Below, in pieces: positions 10,294 through 19,488 of a stretch of DNA of 64,000 bases (positions within the stretch are counted from its first letter, which is position 1; each line of letters opens with the position of its first letter). The notes below the pieces were generated by a model, which made no database searches, was not told the DNA's origin, and was given only the letters and a program-made list of their open reading frames with translations. The stretch covers positions 339,368-403,367 of the forward strand of contig APJY01000002.1 in the NCBI GenBank assembly GCA_000389735.1, in the 5' to 3' direction. Position numbers and translations under genes: made by a program. This DNA comes from Sulfolobales archaeon Acd1. Its GTDB lineage: Archaea > Thermoproteota > Thermoprotei_A > Sulfolobales > Sulfolobaceae.

Positions 10294-11697
10294 TTGATCG
10301 TCGTTATCGGCTCGGGAGTGGCCGGCCTCTCGGCCGCCCTTTCCTTGGCCAGGGCGAGGTACGACGTGAAGGTGATAACCAAGAGCGTGACCGGCGGGTC
10401 GACTCCGATAGCTAAGGGAGGGATAGCCGTGCCCGTTGGGAGGGACGACAGCCCGGAGATCCACGCTCATGACACCCTGAAGGCTGGGGCGGGGTTATGC
10501 GACGAGGGCGCAGTGAGGTACTTCACCCACCAGGCCGTTAAGGTCTACTACCAGCTCCAGGAGATGGGCTTCAAGTTCGACCCGGAGCTCTGGCTGGAAG
10601 GAGGGCACTCCAGAAGGAGAATAGCCCACAGGACCGACGAGACGGGGGCGCAGTTGCACAGGTTCCTGTACCATAGGGCCGTCGAGATGGACGTTAAGAT
10701 AGTGGAGGCCCAGCTGATCTCGCTGAAAGCCTCCAACGGCAGGGTCAAGGGAGTTATTACCGACAAGGGGGAGATGGAGGCCGAGAAGGTGGTATTAGCC
10801 ACAGGCGGTTACAACTCCACCTTCAAGTTCGCAACCTCAAAAGGCAACCTCGGAGAGGGGATAGCGTCTGCCTTCCTGGCCGGGGCGGCGGTGGCTGACA
10901 TGGAGTTCGTGCAGTTCCATCCCACGGTCACCGAGGACGGCTTCCTCATGACCGAAACGCTCAGGGGGGAAGGGGCTAAGTTGATTAACGATAAGGGCGA
11001 GAGGTTCGCCTTCGCTTACGACCAGAGGGGCGAGCTAGCCCCGAGGGACGTGTTAGCTAGGGCGGTTTACACGGAGTACCTCAAGGGCAACGAGGTGTTC
11101 CTCGACCTGAGCGACGTGAGGGAGTTGGACAAGAGGTTCCCCGTCGTTTCGGATTACCTCAGGAAAAGGGGGTTAGGCAGTAGGGTGAAGATAGTCACGG
11201 CGGCCCACTTCACGATAGGGGGAGTTTTGACGAACGTGAAGGGTCAGACCACGCTGGAGAACCTCTTCGCGATAGGCGAGGCGGCCGACACCGGCCTTCA
11301 CGGTGCGAATAGGCTAGCTAGCAACTCCCTCCTTGAGGGGTTGGTGATGGGGCTTAACATTAGCGACTTCATCGAAGACGACTGGACAGGGCCTAAGCTC
11401 AATGGTAACGACCTGATAGAGCTTGAAGTCAGACAGGCGGAAGGCCTTGACTTGGACTCCGTGAAGGAGGGCAACTGGAGGCACCTAGGCGTCATAAGGG
11501 AGGGGAAGAGCCTGGAGGAGTGGCTCAACGTCCTTAAGGATAGGCACGGGAACGCGTGGAGCCTGGTCTCGTATTTGGCCACGTACTCAGCCCTCATGAG
11601 GAGGGAGAGCAGGGGGTCCCACTACAGGAGCGATTACCCGCAACAGGACGATAGCTTCAGGAAGAGGTTCGTCCTCGTGAGGAAAGGGAGCGTTTGA
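10294..11697 (+). CDS. nadB: L-aspartate oxidase
   Basis: NadB oxidises L-aspartate to iminoaspartate, the NadA substrate. The 467-residue flavoprotein starts directly with the FAD fold (IVVIGSGVAGLSAALSLA), followed by TKSVTGGSTPIAKGGIA. Further family signatures are MEFVQFHPT (about 205), TETLRGEGA, the active-site AAHFTIGG and GEAADTGLHGANRLASNS near the C-terminal half. It is shorter at the C-terminus than bacterial NadB, as usual in Sulfolobales. The TTG start is fixed by the TATA box 26 nt upstream. It sits between nadC and nadA. Confidence 0.94.
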   Translation: MIVVIGSGVAGLSAALSLARARYDVKVITKSVTGGSTPIAKGGIAVPVGRDDSPEIHAHDTLKAGAGLCDEGAVRYFTHQAVKVYYQLQEMGFKFDPELWLEGGHSRRRIAHRTDETGAQLHRFLYHRAVEMDVKIVEAQLISLKASNGRVKGVITDKGEMEAEKVVLATGGYNSTFKFATSKGNLGEGIASAFLAGAAVADMEFVQFHPTVTEDGFLMTETLRGEGAKLINDKGERFAFAYDQRGELAPRDVLARAVYTEYLKGNEVFLDLSDVRELDKRFPVVSDYLRKRGLGSRVKIVTAAHFTIGGVLTNVKGQTTLENLFAIGEAADTGLHGANRLASNSLLEGLVMGLNISDFIEDDWTGPKLNGNDLIELEVRQAEGLDLDSVKEGNWRHLGVIREGKSLEEWLNVLKDRHGNAWSLVSYLATYSALMRRESRGSHYRSDYPQQDDSFRKRFVLVRKGSV

Positions 11698-11727
11698 TTC
11701 TTTGTAAAGACACGAAAACTAAACCCC

Positions 11728-12684
11728 TCACCTGTCGGAGAAGACGGGCTTCACGTTCAGCGACTCCAACAGCTTCACGGTGTTCTCGAACGCCTGCCTG
11801 GCCCTCTCAGCGACTTTGGGGTCGACCTTGACCTCATAGACCATATCCTTCAGGGAGTTGTAGATCTTCTCCAGGGTTATCATCGCCATGTAGGGGCACC
11901 TGGCGCAGGCGCAGCTCTCCAGGCTGACCAGCGGGTAGAACTTCTTACCCGGGACCTTGAGCTCTAAGGCGTTCAGCATCCCCAGCTCGGTGGCCACCAC
12001 GAACTCCTTCGCCCCGCTCTTGCTGGCGAACTCTATCATTTGGTTGGTGGAACCCACGAAGTCGGCCTCCTCGAGGATCTCCAGGGGGGCCTCGGGGTGG
12101 GCCATCAGCACCGCGTTGGGGTGGGCCTTCCTCGCCAGGGCTATCATCTGCTTAGTGTAGTTAGCGTGAACGATACACCTCCCGTCCTCCGGGACCTTGA
12201 TGAGCCTCTTCCCGGTCTTACTCTCGACGTACCTCGCCAGATTGACGTCAGGCCCGAAGATGATCTCCTTGGCGTTCAGGGCGCTCACGACCTTAACGGC
12301 GGTGGAGGAGGTGACTATGTAGTCCGCCAACGCCTTCGCATCGATGCTCGTGTTCACGTAGAGGACGACGGGGGCATCAGGGTGTTCCTCTTTCACCTTC
12401 CTCAGGAGGTCAGCCGGCAGGGCGTCGGAGAGGCTACAGCCCGCGTTGGGGTCAGGGCTGAGCACGACCTTGTCCATGTTCAGCGCCTTAGCCTGCTCGG
12501 CCATGAAGTACACTCCTGCGAAAACTATGACGTCCGCGTTTGTCTTCTGGGCCTTCAAAGAGAGGTCGTAAGAGTCACCCGTGAAGTCGGAGACTAGCTG
12601 AACCGAGTAATCCATGTAGTTGTGGCCCAAAATAATCGCGTTCCTCTCCTTTTTGAGCCTCTTTATTTCCTCGAAGAGGTTCAT
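11728..12684 (-). CDS. nadA: Quinolinate synthase
   Basis: NadA condenses iminoaspartate with dihydroxyacetone phosphate to quinolinate using a [4Fe-4S] cluster. The 318-residue protein shows the three repeated NadA domains and the conserved cysteines in NAGCSLSDAL (about residue 82), DGRCIVHANY (about 167) and SCACARCPYM (about 256). ILGHNYMD near residue 18 is also typical. It is convergent with nadB across a 30-nt spacer, completing the NAD cluster. The upstream region on its 5' side is strongly AT-rich. Confidence 0.95.
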   Translation of the reverse strand: MNLFEEIKRLKKERNAIILGHNYMDYSVQLVSDFTGDSYDLSLKAQKTNADVIVFAGVYFMAEQAKALNMDKVVLSPDPNAGCSLSDALPADLLRKVKEEHPDAPVVLYVNTSIDAKALADYIVTSSTAVKVVSALNAKEIIFGPDVNLARYVESKTGKRLIKVPEDGRCIVHANYTKQMIALARKAHPNAVLMAHPEAPLEILEEADFVGSTNQMIEFASKSGAKEFVVATELGMLNALELKVPGKKFYPLVSLESCACARCPYMAMITLEKIYNSLKDMVYEVKVDPKVAERARQAFENTVKLLESLNVKPVFSDR

Positions 12685-13080
12685 AGGTTAAGCTGACCCC
12701 ACACGTATATTAATTTTAATAAAATTTGTTTAAATCTTTTTAAATAAAAAATTACTGATGCTGGCAAAAACTGTAGTTACAGATTTCCAACGGTTGTTAC
12801 GGCCTCGGTTGAGGGCGCTCAACGCGAAAGCCGTTATTTTTCCAGAGCTAACCGATAATTGAATTAAAGTCGAATAGGTCGGAGAAAACGCTTTCCGAGC
12901 CTCCAGGAGCGTTGTATGTAAGACCGCAGACGGAAATTAAGAGGGCTCAAGACTCGTCAAAACATCACGAGACCGCGGGGGAAATCCCAAGCTACCTGGA
13001 CTCGTTGACGAAACAACACCGCTATCCTCTCCCTTCAGCAGGAGACGGTCTAAACCGCACGTCATCGCTCTTATCCGTTT
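12685..13080. other. 396-nt intergenic region without a convincing gene
   Basis: The left 70 nt are AT-rich and should hold the nadA promoter. The rest has mixed composition. A 73-codon plus-strand frame at 12912-13133 has no family resemblance and runs into the 3' end of the opposite gene. I see no hairpin array, repeat or transposase fragment that I can name here. Confidence 0.5.
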
Positions 13081-14934
13081 TCACCTCCTCCTCAAGGCCA
13101 GGGTTAACCCGCTCAGGACCAGCGAGGCTATGAATGTGAACCCTGTCAGTGCGTACTGATAGTTGACCTGCGTCACGAGGGTCTCGTTCAACGGCGAGTT
13201 GACCGTGACGATTTGGCCGTTCTGAGCGCTGAGGGTTCCCACCCAGAGTCCGGTCTCGTAGAAGGGGATCGGCTGGTAGAGCGTTATCTGAGCTCCCTGG
13301 TTCACCCACTGAACGTTACCGTTGAGCGTCACCGCGAACTGCTTCTCGCCCTCTATCGGTATGGGGGGAACGTAGTGCTCCACCGTTAGCTCAAAGGGCT
13401 CGACCTGATACCTAACCCCTTGCGAGACTTGAACGTAAGGGTTGACCTTCACTATTGCACCAACGGGAACCCACAGGGACTGAGTCAAACAGGTCGAGTT
13501 GTTCACCGTCACGTTAACGGGGAAGCTGGTGTTGAAGGCGATGAGGTACTCGGGCGACCACCTCGCCACGTAACTAGTCGGTTCAGTAACTCTGATGGCC
13601 TCTGGGTTCAGGAGCTCCAGCCTGTAAGTCGAATTGACGTAGTAGTACTGAGGCGGTACGGTGACGTTCGAGCCAGCCATCACCCACTGGGACTTCAGGG
13701 TAACCTCGTAACCGTTCATGAAGGCCTTAAGTGGGAAGCTCGTGCTCACGTTCAGGTAGTAGTAAACTAGCTTCGTTACCTCGACGGACTTGGGCGAGTC
13801 GACGTATATTACGCTCAAGCTCGGTTCCAAGACGATTTCCGTGCCGTTGGGGTAGACGGCTACCGTCTCGTTGAGCACTATCAGGGTGCCCCTCTTGTAC
13901 CAGCCCGAGTAAACGGTTCCCGGCACGCCGTTCACCGTCCCGTTCAAGGGAGAGGTCAGGTTGACGAAGTACATGTAGTAGCCTGAGACCTTCACGTAGA
14001 CGTAAGAGTCGACCGTGAAAGAGGTAGGGTTGGCGTTAGTAATGTAGAACTGGACCCCCTTCGATACGTTGCTCGGGCCCGCCGTTATCTCTATCTGGGT
14101 TCCCTGGTCGAACCAACCCGTCGACAAGTACGAGGGCTTTCCGTCAACCAACGCGGGCACGGTGACGTTCTGCGAGAGCTCAACCAGGAACTGATACGTG
14201 ATTCTAGGGGCGTAATTCAGGGGGGAGTCAAGCGTCAGGTTAAGCACAGGCGAAAGCGCTACCCTTTCGAAGGGCGTCAGGTAGTAGTAGGGGTTGATCT
14301 GGACGATCTTCGTCCCTCCTGGGAGCCAGCCCGAAGTCAAGGTCTGCAGCGTGCCGTTTACGTAAACCAAAACGGGATAGGGTGAGGAGACGTTAACGTA
14401 GTACTGCAGCTGCCAGTTCGCCTTGTACGTCCTTGGGGCGTTCACGACGAAGGAGCTTGGATTTAACAGCACGGCCCTCTCCCCGTTACCCAAGAGAGAG
14501 GCTTGGGGAGGCACGACCACCTGTGCGGAAGCGTTAACCCACAGGGGACCACTCACACTGACGTTACTCCCGTTAATTAGGACCGTTAACGGGTAGGCCG
14601 TTGAGACGTTCAGGAGGTATTGGGGCTGAACCTTAACGAAGATCGACACGTTGGACTTCAGGTAAACGAAGGTGACGTTGGGGATCAGGAGCAGCCTATT
14701 GCCGGGCGACAAGTAAGTATAGTTCTCCCTAGGCAGAGTTATCACGGTCCCAGCCGGGTAAAAGCCGGATTTCACGAGAGTCGGGGTGCCGTTAACCTCG
14801 CCCCACACGGGGTAGTTGATGGAAACGTAATACTGCGGGACGCCGCTCGAGGACTGCGCGTGGCCCTCGGAACCCAACACAGCTAGGGCGGCGAGAAGAA
14901 GCGTTATCCCCAGTAATAGGATGCCTCGTCTCAA
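13081..14934 (-). CDS. Secreted, membrane-anchored surface protein of about eight 70-residue repeats
   Basis: The 617-residue protein has an N-terminal signal peptide (residues 1 to about 26), a long extracellular part rich in Asn-X-Ser/Thr sequons, and a C-terminal helix ending in LALRRR as a membrane stop. The extracellular part is built from about eight degenerate units of roughly 70 residues. Each starts with QYYVNVSSPYPV-like strands, continues with VNGT, then SGWLPGGTKI-like turns and a final beta stretch. The units begin near residues 34, 105, 177, 248, 320, 391, 463 and 533, and the last is shorter. This suggests a stalk- or fibre-like cell-surface glycoprotein. No protease or ligand domain is visible. 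Confidence 0.82.
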   Translation of the reverse strand: MRRGILLLGITLLLAALAVLGSEGHAQSSSGVPQYYVSINYPVWGEVNGTPTLVKSGFYPAGTVITLPRENYTYLSPGNRLLLIPNVTFVYLKSNVSIFVKVQPQYLLNVSTAYPLTVLINGSNVSVSGPLWVNASAQVVVPPQASLLGNGERAVLLNPSSFVVNAPRTYKANWQLQYYVNVSSPYPVLVYVNGTLQTLTSGWLPGGTKIVQINPYYYLTPFERVALSPVLNLTLDSPLNYAPRITYQFLVELSQNVTVPALVDGKPSYLSTGWFDQGTQIEITAGPSNVSKGVQFYITNANPTSFTVDSYVYVKVSGYYMYFVNLTSPLNGTVNGVPGTVYSGWYKRGTLIVLNETVAVYPNGTEIVLEPSLSVIYVDSPKSVEVTKLVYYYLNVSTSFPLKAFMNGYEVTLKSQWVMAGSNVTVPPQYYYVNSTYRLELLNPEAIRVTEPTSYVARWSPEYLIAFNTSFPVNVTVNNSTCLTQSLWVPVGAIVKVNPYVQVSQGVRYQVEPFELTVEHYVPPIPIEGEKQFAVTLNGNVQWVNQGAQITLYQPIPFYETGLWVGTLSAQNGQIVTVNSPLNETLVTQVNYQYALTGFTFIASLVLSGLTLALRRR

Positions 14935-15132
14935 GGCCGTTTAGTTCAAAGGGCGAATACTCTCTATTTAGGTTTGCTCAACAGGCCAGTCGCGTCACGG
15001 CGTTACTCCAAATATCCTTCCTGGATAGCTCAGTTCTATCTCCTGGACCAGCCTGGTTAGAAACGTTACACGTGCCTTATAATCTCCAAAAAATTTAAAT
15101 AGATTAATTATAGTTATTTCAGTGGGACAGTT

Positions 15133-15966
15133 ATGTCTTTTTATTCACACGAAGTTACGATCCAAGCCCCTAAGGACAGAGTAGTAAGCTTGCTGACGGA
15201 TCCCTTCCTTCTCTCTGGCGTCTTCGGTCACGTCAATATACTAAGAGTATATGACAAGAAACAAGGAAAATACGTGGATTTATCTTCCCTTTCAAGCTTC
15301 TCTGACAGATTTTTGGTAGTGTACGTCTTCGGCACCCCAGACACGAAGATGAACCTCTTTGAAGGGGAAATGGAGGGGCCAATATTTGAGGCGGGTAGTA
15401 TAGTATACAGAGGATGGACGAAAGATCAAAAGTTCACATGGGGAGTTAGATTCGAAGCGAAGGCGATTAAGCCTATGGAGACGCTCGTAAGGATCTTTGT
15501 AAACGCTGACTACTATGTTTCAGGTCTGGATAGACTACTAGGGAGGACGCCTTTCGCCTTAGCTCAACACATTGTAGAAGAGCACATAATACCGTACGTC
15601 AAATACTACTTTAAGACCGAGAGCGGAATCGGATTGGAGGGTATAACACCGACGAAACTACTGGACGAACAAGGCCTATTCAGTCAAATAATACCGAAGA
15701 TAACGAAAATGAGCGGAGACGTGGAATACGGAGTCGCGGTTATAAAAGGAGAAAACGTAAGCGGGAAAATGTGGATTAAAAACGGAAAAATTGCGGGAAT
15801 AGAGGTGAACCACAAGGGCCAAACACTACAGGGACAGGACGCTATGCTCGAGCTGGTAAGTCTACTCACTCCAGTCAGAGTAACACTTTACGCGGTAAAT
15901 TTGGATGAAGCCTTGATGTTCAATCTCGAAAAATACGTACTCGCTAATGCTACTCAAGGATACTGA
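15133..15966 (+). CDS. SRPBCC/START-like lipid-binding-fold protein, AT-richer than neighbours
   Basis: The 277-residue product opens with a pattern common in SRPBCC folds (YSHEVTIQAPKDRVVSLLTDP) and continues through a beta-rich region to a long helix (residues 133-160). A C-terminal beta/alpha part of about 100 residues follows, with repeated glycine turns. It resembles hypothetical SRPBCC-like proteins of Sulfolobales, and its ligand is unknown. Codon usage is clearly more AT-rich than the flanking genes, which may mean later acquisition or different expression. A TATA-like AATTTAAATA lies near 15082-15091. Confidence 0.6.
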   Translation: MSFYSHEVTIQAPKDRVVSLLTDPFLLSGVFGHVNILRVYDKKQGKYVDLSSLSSFSDRFLVVYVFGTPDTKMNLFEGEMEGPIFEAGSIVYRGWTKDQKFTWGVRFEAKAIKPMETLVRIFVNADYYVSGLDRLLGRTPFALAQHIVEEHIIPYVKYYFKTESGIGLEGITPTKLLDEQGLFSQIIPKITKMSGDVEYGVAVIKGENVSGKMWIKNGKIAGIEVNHKGQTLQGQDAMLELVSLLTPVRVTLYAVNLDEALMFNLEKYVLANATQGY

Positions 15967-16105
15967 TTTCCTTTTCGCCCTCGAGAGCTGAGGCCTTTAT
16001 TCCCTTAACTCAATTTTTGTAAACGTTTGTAGTTCAGCGATCTGAAACTTCAGCGAGTGCGGAACAGTCAGTTTTAAATAATTTAGGGTGGCCCTAATAT
16101 TGCTC

Positions 16106-16112
16106 AGGTGAT
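16106..16112 (+). promoter_or_regulatory. Shine-Dalgarno that sets the start at 16117
   Basis: AGGTGAT is complementary to the 3' end of archaeal 16S rRNA and stands 4 nt before the ATG at 16117. It argues against the GTG at 16108, which lies inside it. Confidence 0.55.
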
Positions 16113-16116
16113 ACCG

Positions 16117-17034
16117 ATGCTGAACCTCAGCGAGATCCTGAACCCGTCCTCTGGCCTACCCCTTCCTACAATACTAGCCGTGTCCTTCATTCTTGGGCTT
16201 CTTCACGGCGCCACTCCGGACGAACATACGTGGCCCATAACGTTCAGTTACGCTGTCGGGAAGTACAGCACTAGGGGAGGGATGAAGGCTGGGTTCCTCT
16301 TCTCGTCGGGCTTCACGATTCAGAGGGCTTTCCTGACTACCTTAGGTTATTTGGGTTTGGCCAGCTTCTACCAACAGTACGACCTCGACGGGCCGGTTTA
16401 CGTCGTTGTGGGCATAGCGATGACAGTTGCTGGAGCTTACGTTCTCAAGGGGAGGTACTTGCACCTACCGGTTGACGTTCTCCTGAGAGGGAAAGAGCAT
16501 CATACCTCCGAGGTCGGATCCACGAAGTTCCACGAGACGGAGCTACACGACGTACCCCTGGGGATGACGGTAGTTCACGGCCTCATAGCGGGGTTCGGCT
16601 TCGGGGCCTACGCCTCGATAATAACGTTCGTCCTGGCCCCCCAGGTAGGTAGCCTTTGGTTGGCTCCCCTTCCCGGAGTGATGTTCGGTCTCGGAACTAT
16701 GCTGATGCAGATAATCTTCGGTGCGATCTTCGGAAACCTGATGAGGTTGAAAAGGCTCACGGAGCAACAGATCACTAAAATAGCCAGGAAGGTCGCGGGT
16801 ACCACCCTCTTCTACGGCGGTTGGCTGTTCGTGGTCGCAGGCTTATTGATATTGGCCCTCCCGATCGTAGATCAGTGGGGCATCAGCACGGGAAATCCGG
16901 TGCCTAACCTGGATCAGATAAACGTCGGAACCGTCCTGGTTCTCAGCGTCGTGGGGGTGATCGGAATAGGCTCTATGGTTAGGGAGATACTAAGGGCCTC
17001 CCCTGCGTCACAACAGCCCTTTAGCGGCCGTTGA
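16117..17034 (+). CDS. Polytopic membrane protein, distant NiCoT/RcnA-like metal transporter with an HX4DEH motif
   Basis: This protein of about 305 residues has six or more membrane helices. Helix 1 carries GLLHGATPDEHTWPITF, which resembles the metal-binding HX4DH of nickel/cobalt permeases with one extra residue before the last His. A second His-containing helix reads VVHGLIAGFGFGAYAS, and the loop between them has a His cluster (KEHHTSEV, KFHETELHD) that could bind metal. Nickel or cobalt transport is inferred from these features and not established. The start at ATG 16117 is chosen because AGGTGAT precedes it. Confidence 0.6.
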   Translation: MLNLSEILNPSSGLPLPTILAVSFILGLLHGATPDEHTWPITFSYAVGKYSTRGGMKAGFLFSSGFTIQRAFLTTLGYLGLASFYQQYDLDGPVYVVVGIAMTVAGAYVLKGRYLHLPVDVLLRGKEHHTSEVGSTKFHETELHDVPLGMTVVHGLIAGFGFGAYASIITFVLAPQVGSLWLAPLPGVMFGLGTMLMQIIFGAIFGNLMRLKRLTEQQITKIARKVAGTTLFYGGWLFVVAGLLILALPIVDQWGISTGNPVPNLDQINVGTVLVLSVVGVIGIGSMVREILRASPASQQPFSGR

Positions 17035-17127
17035 TAATCAGCCGTAAGTTTTTTGTAAATAACGTCAACTCTACGTAGGTAAGCAAATATTAAACACGAG
17101 GGTATAGAGAGGTCTTTGAGGATAGAA

Positions 17128-17295
17128 ATGGACCTGTTGAAGTTCCTCCTGAAGCTCCTGACCTTCCTCCTCTATCTCAAGCCGATCGTGGGAAGCGTGA
17201 TAGTCCTGCTATTCTTCCTAGCCTTAAACTTCGCCTTCCTCTTCGCCCTGGGAGCTTTAGCGTTTGCCCTTCAGGTAGCCCGCGGCGTAAGTTAG
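17128..17295 (+). CDS. Small 55-residue hydrophobic membrane protein
   Basis: ATG 17128 to TAG 17295 encodes a peptide of two hydrophobic helices: leucine-rich residues 3-19, then residues 21-48 ending near ALQVARGVS. TGAGG lies 5 nt upstream of the ATG as a ribosome-binding site. It overlaps the 3' end of the convergent gene at 17257 by 39 nt. The continuous hydrophobicity and the ribosome site support a real gene. Its role is unknown. Confidence 0.5.
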   Translation: MDLLKFLLKLLTFLLYLKPIVGSVIVLLFFLALNFAFLFALGALAFALQVARGVS

Positions 17296-17796
17296 CACGC
17301 CTAGGAGAGTTAACGCGAATCCCAAGGCCTTAAAGGCTTCAGGGTTACCGACCGCGTAGGCCTGGAGCACCCTGAGCTCCGCGGTGGCGTTGATCACTGC
17401 CTTAGTCGAGTTCACTACTTCGGGTACCTTGATCACCTTCTGCGTAGTGACGTTGGTGCAGTTGGTGGATACCGTGTAATTAACGACCTCAAACCTCTCC
17501 GTAACGTACCTCTCGTAAAGCAGCTTCAACGTCCAGTTGCCTGGATGGAGGTAAAGCACGACTGGAAGTTCACTGACGTGGCTCAGGCCGTCTGGCTCGA
17601 TCACCTCAACGTAGCCCGTCACGTTGGTCGAGTTAATGTAGACTTTCAACTCCGAGAGCTGTACGAAGCTCGGAACGTCAACGGTGAGCGTGTTGCTGAA
17701 AGAATACGTGTAAGAGTAGGGCACGCTGAAGGTCACAAGCGAGATGCCGAGGAAGGCCACGCCTATCGCTAAGAGGAGCGAGCCCAGCCACCTCAT
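17257..17796 (-). CDS. Bitopic membrane protein of the ABC exporter operon
   Basis: The 179-residue protein has an N-terminal hydrophobic segment (4-24), an external beta-rich domain with many Asn-X-Ser/Thr sequons (about 26-150) and a C-terminal helix (about 155-174) ending in KGKR. The start ATG overlaps the end of the ABC permease gene by 4 nt, so it is the third gene of an ATPase-permease-accessory operon. It may act as an extracellular accessory domain of the transporter. No family is recognised. Confidence 0.7.
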   Translation of the reverse strand: MRWLGSLLLAIGVAFLGISLVTFSVPYSYTYSFSNTLTVDVPSFVQLSELKVYINSTNVTGYVEVIEPDGLSHVSELPVVLYLHPGNWTLKLLYERYVTERFEVVNYTVSTNCTNVTTQKVIKVPEVVNSTKAVINATAELRVLQAYAVGNPEAFKALGFALTLLGVLTYAAGYLKGKR

Positions 17797-18548
17797 AGAT
17801 CCATCCTCCTGAAGTTCAGCAGGGTTATAACGTAGAGGAGTGCCCCAAGGATGAGGTCTATCAGGACGCCGAGGGTTAGGGCGTCAGCCAGGGCGCCGAA
17901 GTACCTGGAGGGTAACAGCGTTTCGGCCACGGCTATCACGTAAGGGTTAGTCCACGAGATGAGGGGGAGGAAGTTCAGGTTCTTAGATATAATGAGCCCG
18001 AACTCACCGACTCCTCCCCCAACGAAGATGGCGGAGAGAAGGAATATCGAGGTAAGCACGCTCGCTCCTGGCGACTTCAGCAGGAATGTGGTCAGGTAAA
18101 TGACACCCGTGCTGAAGAGGTAGCCTGCAGAGAAGATGACCAGCATAGAGGAAGAATAGGGGTTCAGGATTCCGGCCAAATCGAGATAAACTGTCTCTAT
18201 CGCCAAGAAAGTAAACAAAGGTATAACGACGTCAGAGACCATGGCCATGAGAAAGAAGGAAGTCCTCGAGACGGGCATGGTCAGGTATGAGGACACGAAG
18301 CCCTGATAGACGTGCTCGCCCGTCACGAAAATCACGTTCCTAAGCGCTAAGGCGATCGCGGCGGTCTCGCTCACGTTTATCATAGGTATGAACGACAGGA
18401 CTAGCCCGTAAGGCTGGAACCCTCCCCTTATCAGGAAGGCGGGTATCATAACGTTGCCCGCTATCATTGCTGGAACTATCAGCTCGAGGGTGGGGCTCTT
18501 GTACCGCTCCTTCAGCACTACCCTGAAGACCTTAAGGGCGGAGGACAC
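17793..18548 (-). CDS. ABC-2 type transporter permease
   Basis: The 251-residue integral membrane protein has about six helices, the usual architecture of an ABC-2 permease. It lies 2 nt after the ATPase gene and overlaps the next gene by 4 nt. With the ATPase it should form a membrane exporter or channel. The substrate cannot be deduced. Confidence 0.8.
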   Translation of the reverse strand: MSSALKVFRVVLKERYKSPTLELIVPAMIAGNVMIPAFLIRGGFQPYGLVLSFIPMINVSETAAIALALRNVIFVTGEHVYQGFVSSYLTMPVSRTSFFLMAMVSDVVIPLFTFLAIETVYLDLAGILNPYSSSMLVIFSAGYLFSTGVIYLTTFLLKSPGASVLTSIFLLSAIFVGGGVGEFGLIISKNLNFLPLISWTNPYVIAVAETLLPSRYFGALADALTLGVLIDLILGALLYVITLLNFRRMDL

Positions 18549-18550
18549 GG

Positions 18551-19411
18551 TTACCCCCCTAGGTTCGTGTACTTCTTGAAGGCCTCGTCGAGGCTGGACC
18601 TCCTGGCTATCAGCACTCTGACCCCGGCCTTCTCTAGAGAGCTGATCGCCTCAGCCATGTCGACCCTAACGACCAAGTAGGCCCCGTCCTTCCTCACGTC
18701 CCTGCCCGAAAGCACAGAAAGGGCCTTCTCGACGTTATCCACCAGGAGATAGATCTCCTCTCCCCTATCAAGGGCCTCCCCCAGGGGTCCCTCGAAGGTT
18801 ACTCTCCCGTCGCTTATGAACACCACCCTATCTATCACCCTCTCGAGCTCGGAGAGCACGTGAGAGGAGATCAGGAACGTGACCCCCTTCCTGTTCAACT
18901 CCTTTATCCTCTCGTAGAGCTCGTTCCTGGCAGGTGGGTCTAGGTTGGCTGCAGGTTCATCAGCGATTATCAGCTTAGGGGACTTGAGCAACGCCGCGGC
19001 GAGCTGAACCCTTTGGGCCAAACCGGAGGACAGCTCGGAAAGCTTCTTCTTGAGGTGAACCTTGAGATCGAACTCCTCGATCGCTTTCTTAACGTCTCCC
19101 CCGAAGACCGCGGCCTGATCCTCCAAGTACTCGAGGACGGTGTCGGTAGGAGGGTACATCAGCCTCGTGAAGACGAACGACACCTCGTTCATCACCTCCA
19201 CGTCCTCGAAGGGGTCCCTCCCCAGTAGCCTCACTTCACCGGAATCAGGCCTCACGAGGCCCGCCATTACCTTGATTGTAGTAGTCTTCCCCGCTCCGTT
19301 GGGGCCTACGAAGCCCGTCACGCTACCCTCCTGGACGTTGAAGCTGACCCCCTTGAGCGCCTGATACCTCCCGAAGCTCTTCCTGACGTCTTTGAGAGAG
19401 ATGGCCGTCAT
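18551..19411 (-). CDS. ABC transporter ATP-binding protein
   Basis: The 286-residue ATPase has Walker A GPNGAGKTTTIK (about residue 36), signature ELSSGLAQRVQLA (a variant of LSGGQ, about 127), Walker B LIIADEPAANLDPP (about 151) and the switch histidine in FLISSHVLSEL (about 180). A C-terminal regulatory part of about 70 residues follows, as in ABC-2 exporters. It is the first gene of a three-gene operon with the permease and a bitopic partner. Confidence 0.93.
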   Translation of the reverse strand: MTAISLKDVRKSFGRYQALKGVSFNVQEGSVTGFVGPNGAGKTTTIKVMAGLVRPDSGEVRLLGRDPFEDVEVMNEVSFVFTRLMYPPTDTVLEYLEDQAAVFGGDVKKAIEEFDLKVHLKKKLSELSSGLAQRVQLAAALLKSPKLIIADEPAANLDPPARNELYERIKELNRKGVTFLISSHVLSELERVIDRVVFISDGRVTFEGPLGEALDRGEEIYLLVDNVEKALSVLSGRDVRKDGAYLVVRVDMAEAISSLEKAGVRVLIARRSSLDEAFKKYTNLGG

Positions 19412-19488
19412 TAATCGGCTTCGGGATTCGAGACGTTCCCTTAAAATCGTTATTCCAACCCTATGCTTAAGCGAAGCCTATAAGGGTA

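Noticed and set aside
12912..13133. 73-codon plus-strand frame in the nadA upstream gap
   Set aside because: No recognisable protein features, and it runs into the 3' end of the repeat surface protein gene. Composition looks random.
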